From the NCBI GenBank assembly GCA_964541075.1, contig CAZIPZ010000029.1, forward strand, positions 1 to 25,586: a DNA stretch of 25,586 bases, written 5' to 3'. Within the stretch, counting starts at the first letter, position 1. Each line of letters opens with the position of its first letter. The position numbers and the translations under genes were made by a program. The stretch comes from CAZIPZ01 sp964541075 (GTDB taxonomy: Bacteria > Acidobacteriota > Terriglobia > 20CM-2-55-15). The notes below the pieces were generated by a model, which was not told where the DNA came from, made no database searches, and worked only from the letters and a program-made list of their open reading frames with translations. Below are positions 5,428 to 14,798 of this stretch, piece after piece.

Positions 5428-8409
5428 ATGACCACGATTGATTCGCTGATTGACAGTTTGTTGGAGCGTCCTTCGGCGAGTGTCGAGGATGCGGGGAAAC
5501 ATCTGCTCGACCACGTTTCGGGCAGCCGATTGACGCCTGCAGACTTTTTAAGTGATCCGCTCGCCCTGATCGGCCCCCCTTTTTTTGCTTCGCGTTATCT
5601 TGCTCAGGTTGCTTTGCGAGCTCTCAAAAATGAGTATGAAACGCTGGATGAACTCGTTTCGAGTCTGGGAGCACTACTTGACAGAAATCCACCCATCATC
5701 GAACCGAAACGGCAGGCATTGGTCGATCGTGTGGTGCTACCCGCAGCCAAGGTAATCGAGGTCAATAGGCCAGTGCGGACAGAGGACGGACATTGGAAAT
5801 CCTCCGTCGATTTACTTGTTACATCAGGCGCCCTGCGAGGCAGAGAAATACGAATCTCGTTGCGATCTGACGAAAATCGCATCGCCACTTTCCTAGTAAG
5901 TTATCTCTGGGTCCACTCGACCATCGCAGGTTACAACCTGGTGCCAACGCCTGACGGCGGGTTCGCCGCATGCGCCGAGACTTTTCTCGTCATTGAACCC
6001 GTACGTCAGGTCAACGCCACCTCGATCGCCCGGAGTCTCCATTGCACAAAACCGCAAGTCGACCAGACGAGACGAGGCAAAGGCGACGTTACGATTCACA
6101 CGCTTAAGGGCCAGTTAATTCATTTGTTGTTCGATCGTATGCTTGAGGGTTCGAGTAGCATCGAAAACGCGTACGAGGAAGCATTGCCGTCGCTGCTCGT
6201 GCCGCTCGCGTCTGTGGTGGACGATTTCTTCGACGAATCGGCGTTTCGCGCCGATGTAAACCGACACACGAGCGCGCTCAAGGAATTCGTACACGCGAAT
6301 CCTCATCTTCTGGAGCACACACAGCTCGAACTCAAGCGCCATTCCGCCACGATCGGAATTCAAGGGCGAATCGATGCGCTGTACCGCCATGGCAACCGCC
6401 TCGACATTTTGGAGCTCAAAACAGGAGCGAAAATCAGGCCCGAAGATCACGCCCAGCTTTTTATTTATCGATTGTTGCTTTCTGATTTGATTCGGCGGTG
6501 GCGGCAGAATGATGGGTCCGACGTGGAGGTGTCCAGCCGACTTCTCTCGTCGGTGGATGGATCATTTGCGCCGCTTCGGGTGACTACAGATTTTCACCAG
6601 GTGCTTGATGCGCGCAACAAGCTGGTCGCACTGCAGTACGCTCTCGGCCAATATCAACCGCACGTTACAGTGCGCTTCGAAGGCTTCAATGAGGAGATCT
6701 GTAACGCCTGCCCGTCGTGGACGCGAAGCCGCTGCAAGGATGCATCGGATGTATTTGGAGATCGGCCCGGGTGTCCAGAAACGGAGGAGCTACGCTACTT
6801 CCGGCGTTTTACGAGACTTGTCCAGCGTGAGAGGTGGCGTGCTGATGAGGACCTGGGCGATCTTCTCGACGACAGCCGTCTGGATTTCCGCGTCAGGAAT
6901 TTTCGAGCCATTCGCGGAGCGAGGATTGCGCCTGGCGCCGACTGTTTCACATTCGAATTTGAGCGCAACACATCGGACCTCGAGCGGGGCGACAGCGTTC
7001 TAATTCACTCGGGCATGATTTCAAGCAGCACGACTTATCACGGCCACATCCGCGACATCGATACTCACAGCATGCGCGTGGCAATTCCTTTAAAGAATCT
7101 GCATCGCACGGTGTTTGAGGGTCGCGAGTGGATCATCGATAGGTTTCCAGGCGACGTGACGTCCGAAGCGAGCCACACTGCGCTCTATGACTTTTTAATT
7201 GCGCCGATGGACGCCAAGAAAAGAGCCATCCTGGGGGAGAGCGCGCAATCACCCAAGCTCCCCGCGGATTTCCCATCGCGAGGAACCCTAAACGATAGCC
7301 AAACGGAAGCAGTGAACGGCGCAGTTGGCTGCGATGTTTTTCATCTCATTTGGGGACCGCCCGGTACTGGGAAGACGAGAGTTATTCCGGAAATTGTCCG
7401 TGAAGTGAAAGGTCCAATCCTGCTTGGTGCATTCACTAACACCGCCGTGGACAAGATGCTTGGAGCAATGCTGGACCGCGATCCTTCATTCCGGTTTCTG
7501 CGCGTCGGCCGCTCGTCGGAATCGCCGGAACTGGCCTCGCGACTTAATGATCCTGGGGAATACTTCACCGAGGACTTGGCGCTCCGAACCGGAACCGTCC
7601 GCGCCATGAAGCAGCTACTCGATACCGCTCCAGTGGTCGCTGCAACGGCCCATCGAGCAAGTACGATCCCTTATCTTAGAACGCGGGCCTTCGAGATGGC
7701 GATAGTTGATGAGGCTGGCCAATTGACGGAGCCTCTTACTCTCGGGCTTATTCTCCGCGCCCGGCGCTTTGTACTAATTGGGGACGATAAACAACTCCCT
7801 CCGGTGGTTCGGACTAAAAGCCTGGGATTGTCCATGTTCGAACGCCTCAAGAGAGATGGCCGGGCGATCACCATGCTGGATACGCAGTACCGGATGCATT
7901 CTGAAATCATGGATCTCTCGAATAGATTCTTCTATGAAGGGCGGCTTCGACCCGGCGTTGCGGATGAAGAACGCACTCCGCCGGACGGACGACCTGTAGT
8001 GTTCATTCCTGTCGAAGGCGAGTGCGACGGTCGTTCGAACAGATCCGAAGCCGATGTTGTGTGCGATCTGGTCCGCTCCTACCTTAATAAAGGAGTGTCA
8101 CCAGCCTCAATCGGGGTAGTTTCTCCTTTTCGCGCGCAGGTCGTCTTACTGCGTCACCTGTTGGGCGGCGTCGGTGTGATGGTCGATACCGTCGAAAGGT
8201 TTCAGGGTGGCGAGCGCGATATCATGATCCTTTCGTTCGTACGAGCTCGAAGTGCAGGTTTCGCTTTTGATGAGAGACGATTGAACGTCGCCATCACTCG
8301 TGCGCGGCGAAAACTCATCTTGGTTGGCCAAACCGAGTTGTTCCGCAACTCCAGGTACTCATGGATTTGCACGTTTACCGAAACTCTCAAGACCGCTGGT
8401 GTGATCTAA
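5428..8409 (+). CDS. DNA2-like nuclease-helicase (PD-(D/E)XK + SF1B)
   Basis: A 993-residue protein with the eukaryotic Dna2 layout. The N-terminal half holds a PD-(D/E)XK nuclease: a His-containing helix (GQLIHLLFDRML, H232), GRID (D316), ELKTG (E329, K331) and QLFIY (Q343, Y347). It is framed by C206 upstream and C425, C428, C436 downstream, the Fe-S staple pattern. The C-terminal half is an SF1 Upf1/Dna2-type helicase: GPPGTGKT (643-650), VDEAGQ (760-765), GDDKQLPP (785-792), QYRMH (820-824), VDTVERFQGGERD (919-931) and RLNVAITRARR (951-961). Such motors move 5' to 3' on single strands. All catalytic residues are present. Its 3' end overlaps the next gene by 49 bp, so it belongs to the same operon. 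Confidence 0.92.
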   Translation: MTTIDSLIDSLLERPSASVEDAGKHLLDHVSGSRLTPADFLSDPLALIGPPFFASRYLAQVALRALKNEYETLDELVSSLGALLDRNPPIIEPKRQALVDRVVLPAAKVIEVNRPVRTEDGHWKSSVDLLVTSGALRGREIRISLRSDENRIATFLVSYLWVHSTIAGYNLVPTPDGGFAACAETFLVIEPVRQVNATSIARSLHCTKPQVDQTRRGKGDVTIHTLKGQLIHLLFDRMLEGSSSIENAYEEALPSLLVPLASVVDDFFDESAFRADVNRHTSALKEFVHANPHLLEHTQLELKRHSATIGIQGRIDALYRHGNRLDILELKTGAKIRPEDHAQLFIYRLLLSDLIRRWRQNDGSDVEVSSRLLSSVDGSFAPLRVTTDFHQVLDARNKLVALQYALGQYQPHVTVRFEGFNEEICNACPSWTRSRCKDASDVFGDRPGCPETEELRYFRRFTRLVQRERWRADEDLGDLLDDSRLDFRVRNFRAIRGARIAPGADCFTFEFERNTSDLERGDSVLIHSGMISSSTTYHGHIRDIDTHSMRVAIPLKNLHRTVFEGREWIIDRFPGDVTSEASHTALYDFLIAPMDAKKRAILGESAQSPKLPADFPSRGTLNDSQTEAVNGAVGCDVFHLIWGPPGTGKTRVIPEIVREVKGPILLGAFTNTAVDKMLGAMLDRDPSFRFLRVGRSSESPELASRLNDPGEYFTEDLALRTGTVRAMKQLLDTAPVVAATAHRASTIPYLRTRAFEMAIVDEAGQLTEPLTLGLILRARRFVLIGDDKQLPPVVRTKSLGLSMFERLKRDGRAITMLDTQYRMHSEIMDLSNRFFYEGRLRPGVADEERTPPDGRPVVFIPVEGECDGRSNRSEADVVCDLVRSYLNKGVSPASIGVVSPFRAQVVLLRHLLGGVGVMVDTVERFQGGERDIMILSFVRARSAGFAFDERRLNVAITRARRKLILVGQTELFRNSRYSWICTFTETLKTAGVI

Positions 8410-11105
8410 GATCCGCGTCGCGGGAGCGTGGCGCGATCTTATCGTCGAACGCGGTGACGCTGGACGAATTGGTTCAGCGCCTCACGCCGGACGCCAGAAC
8501 AGCAACATCGGGGCAACGTCTCGCCATTATCCATTCAGCAATCAGAGAGACGGGATCGGCTGTTCCACCGGGTTTTGTTCGGTATGCATTCGAGGCTGTT
8601 GCGGATACAAAAGCCTCAACAGTCGGCGCTGGAGAACTGCGGGAAGCTGGTGCGGAGTTTCTCGCCATGGTTTTGGAAGGCTACGAGGCCGGCCTCAAGA
8701 AAGCGGGATTATTCGATCCGCAAGAGAGGCGAGCACTTGCTGCGTCGAGAGTGATTGAGGGCAAAACGGAGTGGCTGCGGCGATTTCAGAGAGTCTTTCT
8801 TCACGCTATCTATGATCTTTCCGAATCGGAATTTCTCCTTGCCCGCTCTCTAATCGAAGTTCTGCCTGATGGCGGCGTGGTCGTCCTCTTCAACTCGACC
8901 GCCAACGTCAAGCCGACGGAGTTCGCCGAATGGACATGGCGCCGGTTCATTCAAAACGAAGCTGTCGCTGAAAAAAGCATCCCCGAATTTTGCCGCGGCT
9001 CCAACCCGGCCCGTCCCGTGCTGGATCGCCTTTTTTCGTTTGAGGCCGCTGAGCCTCTTCCCTTGGATGAATCAATTCAGATTATCGAAGCGCAAAGCCG
9101 ATATAACGAAGCCGAAATCATTTGTTCCGAAATCGCCGACCTGATCGGACGCGGCGTAAGTCCCAATGAAATCGCCGTGGTCGTGCGAAACATCGAAACC
9201 TACGGCGAAATGCTTGAAGACGTCTTTTCTAGATTCGGAATTCCTTGCTCGTTCGGAACCGGAGTGCCGCTTCTCCGCGTGCCGTTCATCAAGTTCTGGT
9301 TCGCTTTGCTAGACCTGGCCACCGGAGAGCGGTCACGAGAAGCGCTAGCGCGCGTTATGTCGAGCGCGTATTTCGAGCCTCGCTTGTCCCCGCAATTTGA
9401 CGTTGAGAAAGCCCTATGTGCTTATGGCTACATCGACCGCCATCATCTGCGGGCGTCGGTGATGGCGGCCCGAAAAAAGTCTCCCCTTGCCACGGAGCTT
9501 GCCAGATTGGAGCGGCTGCTTGACGACCTCGAGCAAGCAAAAGACGCCATCTCAACGTTTCTTCAGCGTCTTGACAAATTCGCGCCCCGGACGGATCGCG
9601 ATCGGTCCGCATGGAGATCTCTGATAGAAGAATTGGAATCGGCCGATGGCCTCTCGGGAACGATATCGTTCGCAGATTTCCGGCAGCTTGCTTCCGAAAT
9701 TGCTTCGATCAAGACCGTGGATAGGGCCGGCGCGCGCAGATCGCCGCCTGGAGTTCCCAGAGTTCAGATTCTTGGACCGCAGTTGATGGGATACCGCAGC
9801 TTTCAATGGATCTTCGCGCCAGGCGTAGCAGACGGTGAATTTCCCGCGCGCGCGTCCGCCAATCCGCTGCTGCCTGATGAAATCGTGGAGGCTTTGAATC
9901 GCCGCAGCAGGAAGCGACGATTAATGACGACAAGAGATCGAGCGCGCCGGGAACCGCTCTACCTCTTCATGATGATTGACTGCGCTTCGAGACGATGTAC
10001 ATTGACATATCCGGCCAACACCTTGGAGGGCGAGCCCAAGTATCCATCAGTCTACATTGGCGAGATCTCCCGGCATTTTGCGGACCCTCCGGTTAACCGT
10101 GTTCATGGCCATCTGCCGGTGCGCGACGACGGAGAGCGTCTGCGGCGCCTCGCAGACGAGTGGAGAAAGGGATCACTGTCCAAGGACCGCGCACGTGACC
10201 TTCTTGGTGACGACATTATCGAACGGGTCCAGTGGGAATTCCTGGGATCTAGTCGAGCCGACATGGGCTGTAATGCGATCCCGATGGGTGGCGTGTGGCA
10301 TCCCAGTGAGCTGAACTCCCTCGCCGCCTGTCCATTCGTATTTCTCGCACGTCATCGCTTGAGGCTGCGGGCATGGGAAACGCCCGATTTTGAAGTGCCT
10401 GTGTCGGAAGTGGGAATTCTTGCCCACAATATTCTGCGGGAGTACTACGCGCTCGGGTCACCCGCCTCGTATGAAGAGGCCGCGTCGCGGATGAGCGACA
10501 TCATTGTGCGGAAGCTTTCCAACGTGGACCTCGATGGTCAAGGACCCTACACGGTCTTCGATCCGGCGCTATGGAAAATCCGGCGCCGCCAGCTGGTTTC
10601 TGTACTTATGGAATATGTGAAGTTCACGGTTAAAGACGCGCTGGACGGATTTGTCAGCCTGCCCGAATATCTTGATGCGCCTTTGCCGCCAGCGCCGTTA
10701 GGTGACGTGATGGTCGGAGGCAGGCCTGATCATGTCGCGGTTCACAGGACGGACGGCCGCATTGATGGAATTCGCGTCGACGACTTCAAATATTCGGCGG
10801 CGTCAAGCGGCATCAATAAACAGTTGAAAGAATCACTTCAGATTCCCGTGTATTCCCACCTCGCCGCGAAAGTGCTTGGCGCTGAGCCTGGCATCCGCAT
10901 TGAGGGACGCTATTTGTTGCTTCGATCGCCCAGTAATCCAGTCGTGGTGCAATCCATCGATGAGATCGTCCTTGAAGATGTTCGCGCGCGCATCACGAAC
11001 GAACTGGAGAAGGTTCGGCGAGGAGACCTTCATCCGAATCCCACGGAGAAGCAGGATTGTGCCAGTTGCGACTACCGGCGGCTTTGCCGGTTCCATGGTG
11101 TCTGA
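8361..11105 (+). CDS. AddB/RexB-like subunit with Fe-S PD-(D/E)XK nuclease
   Basis: A 914-residue protein. Its central part is a degenerate UvrD-type helicase fold (for example IAVVVRNIETYGEMLEDVF near 271, GVADGEFPARASANPLLP near 488) with no Walker A motif at the N-terminus, as in RexB-type subunits. The C-terminal nuclease has H689, GRPD (D790), DDFK (D808, K810) and QIPVY (Q827, Y831). Four cysteines surround it: C657 in AACPF, then C900, C903 and C909 (CX2CX5C), exactly the B. subtilis AddB iron-staple spacing. Expected role: scaffold and nuclease of an ATP-dependent end-resection complex. The ATG start lies 49 bp inside the DNA2-like gene; AGGT 4 nt upstream and family-like N-terminal sequence support it. 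A later GTG at 8454 is less likely. Confidence 0.88.
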   Translation: MDLHVYRNSQDRWCDLRSASRERGAILSSNAVTLDELVQRLTPDARTATSGQRLAIIHSAIRETGSAVPPGFVRYAFEAVADTKASTVGAGELREAGAEFLAMVLEGYEAGLKKAGLFDPQERRALAASRVIEGKTEWLRRFQRVFLHAIYDLSESEFLLARSLIEVLPDGGVVVLFNSTANVKPTEFAEWTWRRFIQNEAVAEKSIPEFCRGSNPARPVLDRLFSFEAAEPLPLDESIQIIEAQSRYNEAEIICSEIADLIGRGVSPNEIAVVVRNIETYGEMLEDVFSRFGIPCSFGTGVPLLRVPFIKFWFALLDLATGERSREALARVMSSAYFEPRLSPQFDVEKALCAYGYIDRHHLRASVMAARKKSPLATELARLERLLDDLEQAKDAISTFLQRLDKFAPRTDRDRSAWRSLIEELESADGLSGTISFADFRQLASEIASIKTVDRAGARRSPPGVPRVQILGPQLMGYRSFQWIFAPGVADGEFPARASANPLLPDEIVEALNRRSRKRRLMTTRDRARREPLYLFMMIDCASRRCTLTYPANTLEGEPKYPSVYIGEISRHFADPPVNRVHGHLPVRDDGERLRRLADEWRKGSLSKDRARDLLGDDIIERVQWEFLGSSRADMGCNAIPMGGVWHPSELNSLAACPFVFLARHRLRLRAWETPDFEVPVSEVGILAHNILREYYALGSPASYEEAASRMSDIIVRKLSNVDLDGQGPYTVFDPALWKIRRRQLVSVLMEYVKFTVKDALDGFVSLPEYLDAPLPPAPLGDVMVGGRPDHVAVHRTDGRIDGIRVDDFKYSAASSGINKQLKESLQIPVYSHLAAKVLGAEPGIRIEGRYLLLRSPSNPVVVQSIDEIVLEDVRARITNELEKVRRGDLHPNPTEKQDCASCDYRRLCRFHGV

Positions 11106-14100
11106 TGTCTTTCCAGAACAACACAGTCGTCCGAGCGAGTGCGGGAACCGGAAAAACACGCAGGCTGGTCGATGCGTACATCGGACTGTTGGAGAAAGGC
11201 GGCGATCCGCTCCGCATCCTGGCAGTGACGTTTACGGAAAAGGCAGCTGCAGAAATGCGGGATCGGATCCGGACAGCGATTTATAAAAAGCTCGAAGGAA
11301 TTCCACTCGACGAAAGAGGCAGATGGACGCGGATTCTCGCGCTGTTGCCTGCCGCTCCGATATCAACCATCCATGGATTTTGCGCAGTCCTTCTTCGTGA
11401 TCACGGATTGGCAATTGGGATTGATCCGTCGTTTGGGTTGCTGGATGAACAGCAAAGCCTCGACCTGGCCCGCGAAGCCGCACGTGAGGCGATCCGCCAA
11501 GAGATTCGATCCGGAAATGAAGATGTAGAGCAGCTCTTCGGAGATTTTGGTCTGGAGCGCCTCGTCGAGACCATTGTTACCACGGGTTATTGGCTGAACA
11601 GTCTTGGCGAAGATTCTCAATGGCTCCATGAGCGTGTAGAGGAGCAGCGCACTACAGCAAAAGCTGTTGAACAGGCTTTTGCCGAGCAGATCAGAAAATA
11701 CGGCGGAGATTTTGAAATGATCGGAGCTCTTGCGGACGAAGTGGACGCCAGGAAAGCGAAACATCCTCTGCGAAAGCGCGACGATTCCAAGGCTCTGCTT
11801 CCAAGAGTCGGTCAGATTGCCGGTGTGTCCGCTGCCGATCAACTTTGCAGACTAATAGCGGTTTTCGCGGCTCGCCTCCGAATCAAAAAACAATTACTGA
11901 GCGTGCTGGACTTCGACGACCTGTTGCTGGGCGTCCGGAATCTTCTCAAAACCAGGCCGGATGTTCGGGGATGGTGTGGACAGCATTTTCTAGCTCTCCT
12001 TGTCGATGAATTTCAGGACACTGACCAGGTTCAGTCTGAAATCATCTCGCTGCTTGCGGAGGACTCCGAGAACCCGGGAAAGCTTGTTCCGGGAAAGCTG
12101 ATGATTGTTGGCGACCCTAAACAATCTATTTATCGGTTTCGGCGCGCTCGCGTAACTGTGTTTTTCGAAATGATCGAGCGTATTCGGAGGGAAGGCGGTG
12201 CGGTCGAACATCTCCAGGACAACTATCGTTCAGCTCCTGCAATCGTCGAGTTTTCAAACCGCCTGTCGGAATCGATGATGGACGGGCGCGGCAAGGGAAG
12301 CCTGCCGGACGATTCGACAGATTTGAAGTATCGCGTTCTTTTTTCAGATGCGGACCGGCTGCAACCGAAGTCGGACTCTCCGTTTCTCGGCATCACGTAT
12401 GTCGCTGCTGAATCCGGCGCGAGAGCGGCATTGGGTCGCGAGATGGAAGCGGAAGCTTTCGCGCGGCTCTTGAAAAGGTGGAAGTCCCAGGAAGTGATTC
12501 AGTCATGGCAGGAAGTGGCTGTCTTGCTTCGCTCCACTTCGAATATCGACACGTACGTTGAAGCCTTTGAAGAGCACGGCATTCCTTTCTATGTCGTTCA
12601 AGGCGCGGCTTTTTACCAGAAGACGGAGGTTTCAGACTTAATCGCCTTTCTTGAACTTGTGATTCATCCTGACGACAGCCTGCTGCGCACGACTGTACTG
12701 ACATCGTCCCTCTTTGGAGTCACGTTCAAGGATGTGCTGGCCGGCGCCACGAACGTCGCTTATGAGGAGTTAGTCCGCTACTGGGTTGAATGGCGAGATC
12801 AGGCCACGGCCGCCGAGATTCTGCAGGACGTGATTCGAAAAACAAACCACGATGTTGTTCTCATGGCGCAAAAGAAAGGCCGGCAGCGTGTGGCGAACGT
12901 GGGAAAGCTGATTGAAATCACCCGCGAACTCGCGCGCCAAGGGACGACCTCCCTGGACGAAGTGGTCAGACATCTGCGCGCGCGCGCATACGATCACGCG
13001 GTTCGTGAGCCTGAAGCACAGATTGTCGGCCAAGACGATCAGGTTGTCCGGATTCTGACTGTCCACCAGGCCAAGGGACTGGAGTTCGACATCGTTGTAA
13101 TCCCCTCTCTTGCCGCAAAGACCGGGCGCGCTTCAGCTGATCGGACCTTCTGCAGCGAGCGCTGGGGTCTACTTGTGGCGCCTGCATATGGCCTTCACAG
13201 GAAGCCGCTCCCACACTCTTTAATCCTCGAAGCGAAGGAACACGATGAAGATCAGCAGTACGAGGAAGAAAAAAGGCTTCTCTATGTTGCTGTGACGCGG
13301 GCAAAAAAAATGCTCGTTCTTGGAGAAGGCTTCTCGAAGCAGGCCGGACCTTGGCTTCACTGGATGGAGCGGATGTTCGAGAGTGTTCAAGCTGGGGCTG
13401 TCGAAAAAGCACGGCAAGGAAAGTCTGTCAGCGTACGATTTCGCGGTCGCAAAGGCGCTCCGGATTTCTCAGTTCAAATGCTTTCTGCATCAAGGCTCAA
13501 TCTGCCCGAGCAATTGGCGTTTGTCGCTGATGTGATTGTTGTGGGTGAGCCCGATATCCGGGTCATAAAGACGCCCCATCTCATGAAAACTCTGGAAATG
13601 ACTCCTTCGGACCTGCTGTCCATTGATGGTTGCCTTCGGTATTTTCATTGGACGCGGATGCTGGGGGAGCCTGAGCCGGGACTGACGCGCGATGATTCTA
13701 AAATGCGCATCGGATCATTGGCTCACGCCATACTCGAAACGGGTCTGGCGCCGGAGATCGACGTTTTAGAGCAATCGGGTCTCAGTGACCTTGTCTCCGT
13801 GTTTAATTCCAAGGAATGGCTTGAGTTGACAACCTGCGCCGTTGAGCGGGAGATGCCGTTCATCATGCACTTGTCGGTTGATGGCAGAGACTGTTGGATC
13901 CGCGGACGGATGGACCTTGTCGTACCGGGCGGCCATCCGAGGGTTATCGACTACAAATACGCAACATGGCTGGAGGGTAGTGAGGAAAGGTATGAAGTTC
14001 AGATGACAGCGTATTGCGCTGCCCTAATGAAGGCCATGGAAACCGATCGAGCGTATGGCGAACTTTGGTATTTGAAACCCCCAATGAAAGTGATTCGACG

Positions 14101-14275
14101 CGAGTACAAACTGCATGACGCTGAACTCCGTTTGCAGCGCTTGATTCGTGAGTATGCGAAAGCTCTGGAATCCGATTCGTGGCCGGCGGCTGACCGCTCA
14201 TACTGTGAAAAAACGCAATGCGGATTTCGGTCGAGATGCTGGCCGTCTGAAGCCTTCAAAGCCGAAGCTGTCTGA
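11105..14275 (+). CDS. AddA-like UvrD/SF1A helicase with C-terminal nuclease
   Basis: A 1056-residue protein from the ATG in a TGATG overlap with the upstream stop. SF1A motifs in order: ASAGTGKT (11-18), TFTEKAAAEMRDR (43-54), VDEFQDTD (300-307), GDPKQSIYRFR (336-346), NYRS (373-376), VHQAKGLEFD (653-662) and LLYVAVTRAKK (725-735). The C-terminal nuclease carries H874, GRMD (D937), DYK (D949, K951) and QMTAY (Q966, Y970). Unlike B. subtilis AddA, which has no cluster, four cysteines frame this nuclease: C843, then C1034, C1039 and C1045 (CX4CX5C). It would be the 3' to 5' motor and nuclease of a RecBCD/AddAB-type enzyme. It overlaps the next gene by one base, again TGATG. Confidence 0.92.
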   Translation: MSFQNNTVVRASAGTGKTRRLVDAYIGLLEKGGDPLRILAVTFTEKAAAEMRDRIRTAIYKKLEGIPLDERGRWTRILALLPAAPISTIHGFCAVLLRDHGLAIGIDPSFGLLDEQQSLDLAREAAREAIRQEIRSGNEDVEQLFGDFGLERLVETIVTTGYWLNSLGEDSQWLHERVEEQRTTAKAVEQAFAEQIRKYGGDFEMIGALADEVDARKAKHPLRKRDDSKALLPRVGQIAGVSAADQLCRLIAVFAARLRIKKQLLSVLDFDDLLLGVRNLLKTRPDVRGWCGQHFLALLVDEFQDTDQVQSEIISLLAEDSENPGKLVPGKLMIVGDPKQSIYRFRRARVTVFFEMIERIRREGGAVEHLQDNYRSAPAIVEFSNRLSESMMDGRGKGSLPDDSTDLKYRVLFSDADRLQPKSDSPFLGITYVAAESGARAALGREMEAEAFARLLKRWKSQEVIQSWQEVAVLLRSTSNIDTYVEAFEEHGIPFYVVQGAAFYQKTEVSDLIAFLELVIHPDDSLLRTTVLTSSLFGVTFKDVLAGATNVAYEELVRYWVEWRDQATAAEILQDVIRKTNHDVVLMAQKKGRQRVANVGKLIEITRELARQGTTSLDEVVRHLRARAYDHAVREPEAQIVGQDDQVVRILTVHQAKGLEFDIVVIPSLAAKTGRASADRTFCSERWGLLVAPAYGLHRKPLPHSLILEAKEHDEDQQYEEEKRLLYVAVTRAKKMLVLGEGFSKQAGPWLHWMERMFESVQAGAVEKARQGKSVSVRFRGRKGAPDFSVQMLSASRLNLPEQLAFVADVIVVGEPDIRVIKTPHLMKTLEMTPSDLLSIDGCLRYFHWTRMLGEPEPGLTRDDSKMRIGSLAHAILETGLAPEIDVLEQSGLSDLVSVFNSKEWLELTTCAVEREMPFIMHLSVDGRDCWIRGRMDLVVPGGHPRVIDYKYATWLEGSEERYEVQMTAYCAALMKAMETDRAYGELWYLKPPMKVIRREYKLHDAELRLQRLIREYAKALESDSWPAADRSYCEKTQCGFRSRCWPSEAFKAEAV

Positions 14276-14778
14276 TGCCTGTTTGGCTGACATCGCTGCT
14301 GTTTGCTGTTTTGGTCGCGACTATTCCGTTCACTTTGATACTCCGGATTCTGCTTCAGCTGCCAAGAGCGTCAGCTCTTTCACACCGGCGGTGGCCCCTG
14401 CCCATGATCTTCTCACTGATCGGTGCGGTCACAGCATGCATCACCGTTTTCATTCGTTTCGCCTATTACGGCCGTTCCACCGAGCCATTGGCTGGTTTGA
14501 TGCAATTTGTCATCGCATCGCTGGTGTACGCATTTTCACTTGCGTTGGTGCTAAGGCAGTTCTCGGGCGTCTATCCGGAGTACATTGTCACTGCGGGAAG
14601 AATGGGGCTTTCGCTGCGGAAGACAGCTTATCGCAACATCGTCGATGTGGAAGAACGTGCTGGAGACAGAGGAGAAGTCCATTTGATCGTTACGACCAGT
14701 CATGGCCGTAAGTTGTGGCTGCCGCTGCCGGCCAGGGACGTGGGAATCTTTTACGAGCTCCTGAAGCGTGAGCCATGA
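14275..14778 (+). CDS. Three-pass membrane protein with PH-like C-terminal domain
   Basis: A 167-residue protein whose ATG overlaps the addA-like stop by one base (TGATG), so the two are translationally coupled. Three hydrophobic helices are seen at about 5-27, 43-63 and 72-93. The remainder (about 96-167) is soluble and strand-rich (EYIVTAGRMGLSLRKTAYRN, GEVHLIVTTSHGRKLWLPL), ending in a helix. This is the pattern of bacterial PH-like domains that follow membrane helices. No enzymatic motif is visible. Its place at the end of the nuclease-helicase operon suggests it could hold that complex at the membrane, but this is inference, and a chance passenger gene is possible. Confidence 0.7.
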   Translation: MPVWLTSLLFAVLVATIPFTLILRILLQLPRASALSHRRWPLPMIFSLIGAVTACITVFIRFAYYGRSTEPLAGLMQFVIASLVYAFSLALVLRQFSGVYPEYIVTAGRMGLSLRKTAYRNIVDVEERAGDRGEVHLIVTTSHGRKLWLPLPARDVGIFYELLKREP

Positions 14779-14784
14779 ACTTGA

Positions 14785-14790
14785 TATGAT
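14785..14790 (+). promoter_or_regulatory. -10 box TATGAT, possible leaderless start
   Basis: TATGAT ends 8 nt before the ATG at 14799. The only purine run between them (AAAAGG) is too close to the ATG to act as a normal ribosome site. Confidence 0.45.
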
Positions 14791-14798
14791 GAAAAGGC

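Noticed and set aside
12976..12987. Alternating GC run of 12 nt (possible Z-DNA)
   Set aside because: It is short and encodes Arg-Ala-Arg-Ala in the AddA-like protein with ordinary codons, so no special role is needed.
5428..14778. Phage-defence system
   Set aside because: Helicase-nuclease genes occur in defence systems, but the AddB/AddA pairing and intact recombination-type motifs point to DNA-end repair. No other defence gene and no nearby mobile element support the defence reading.
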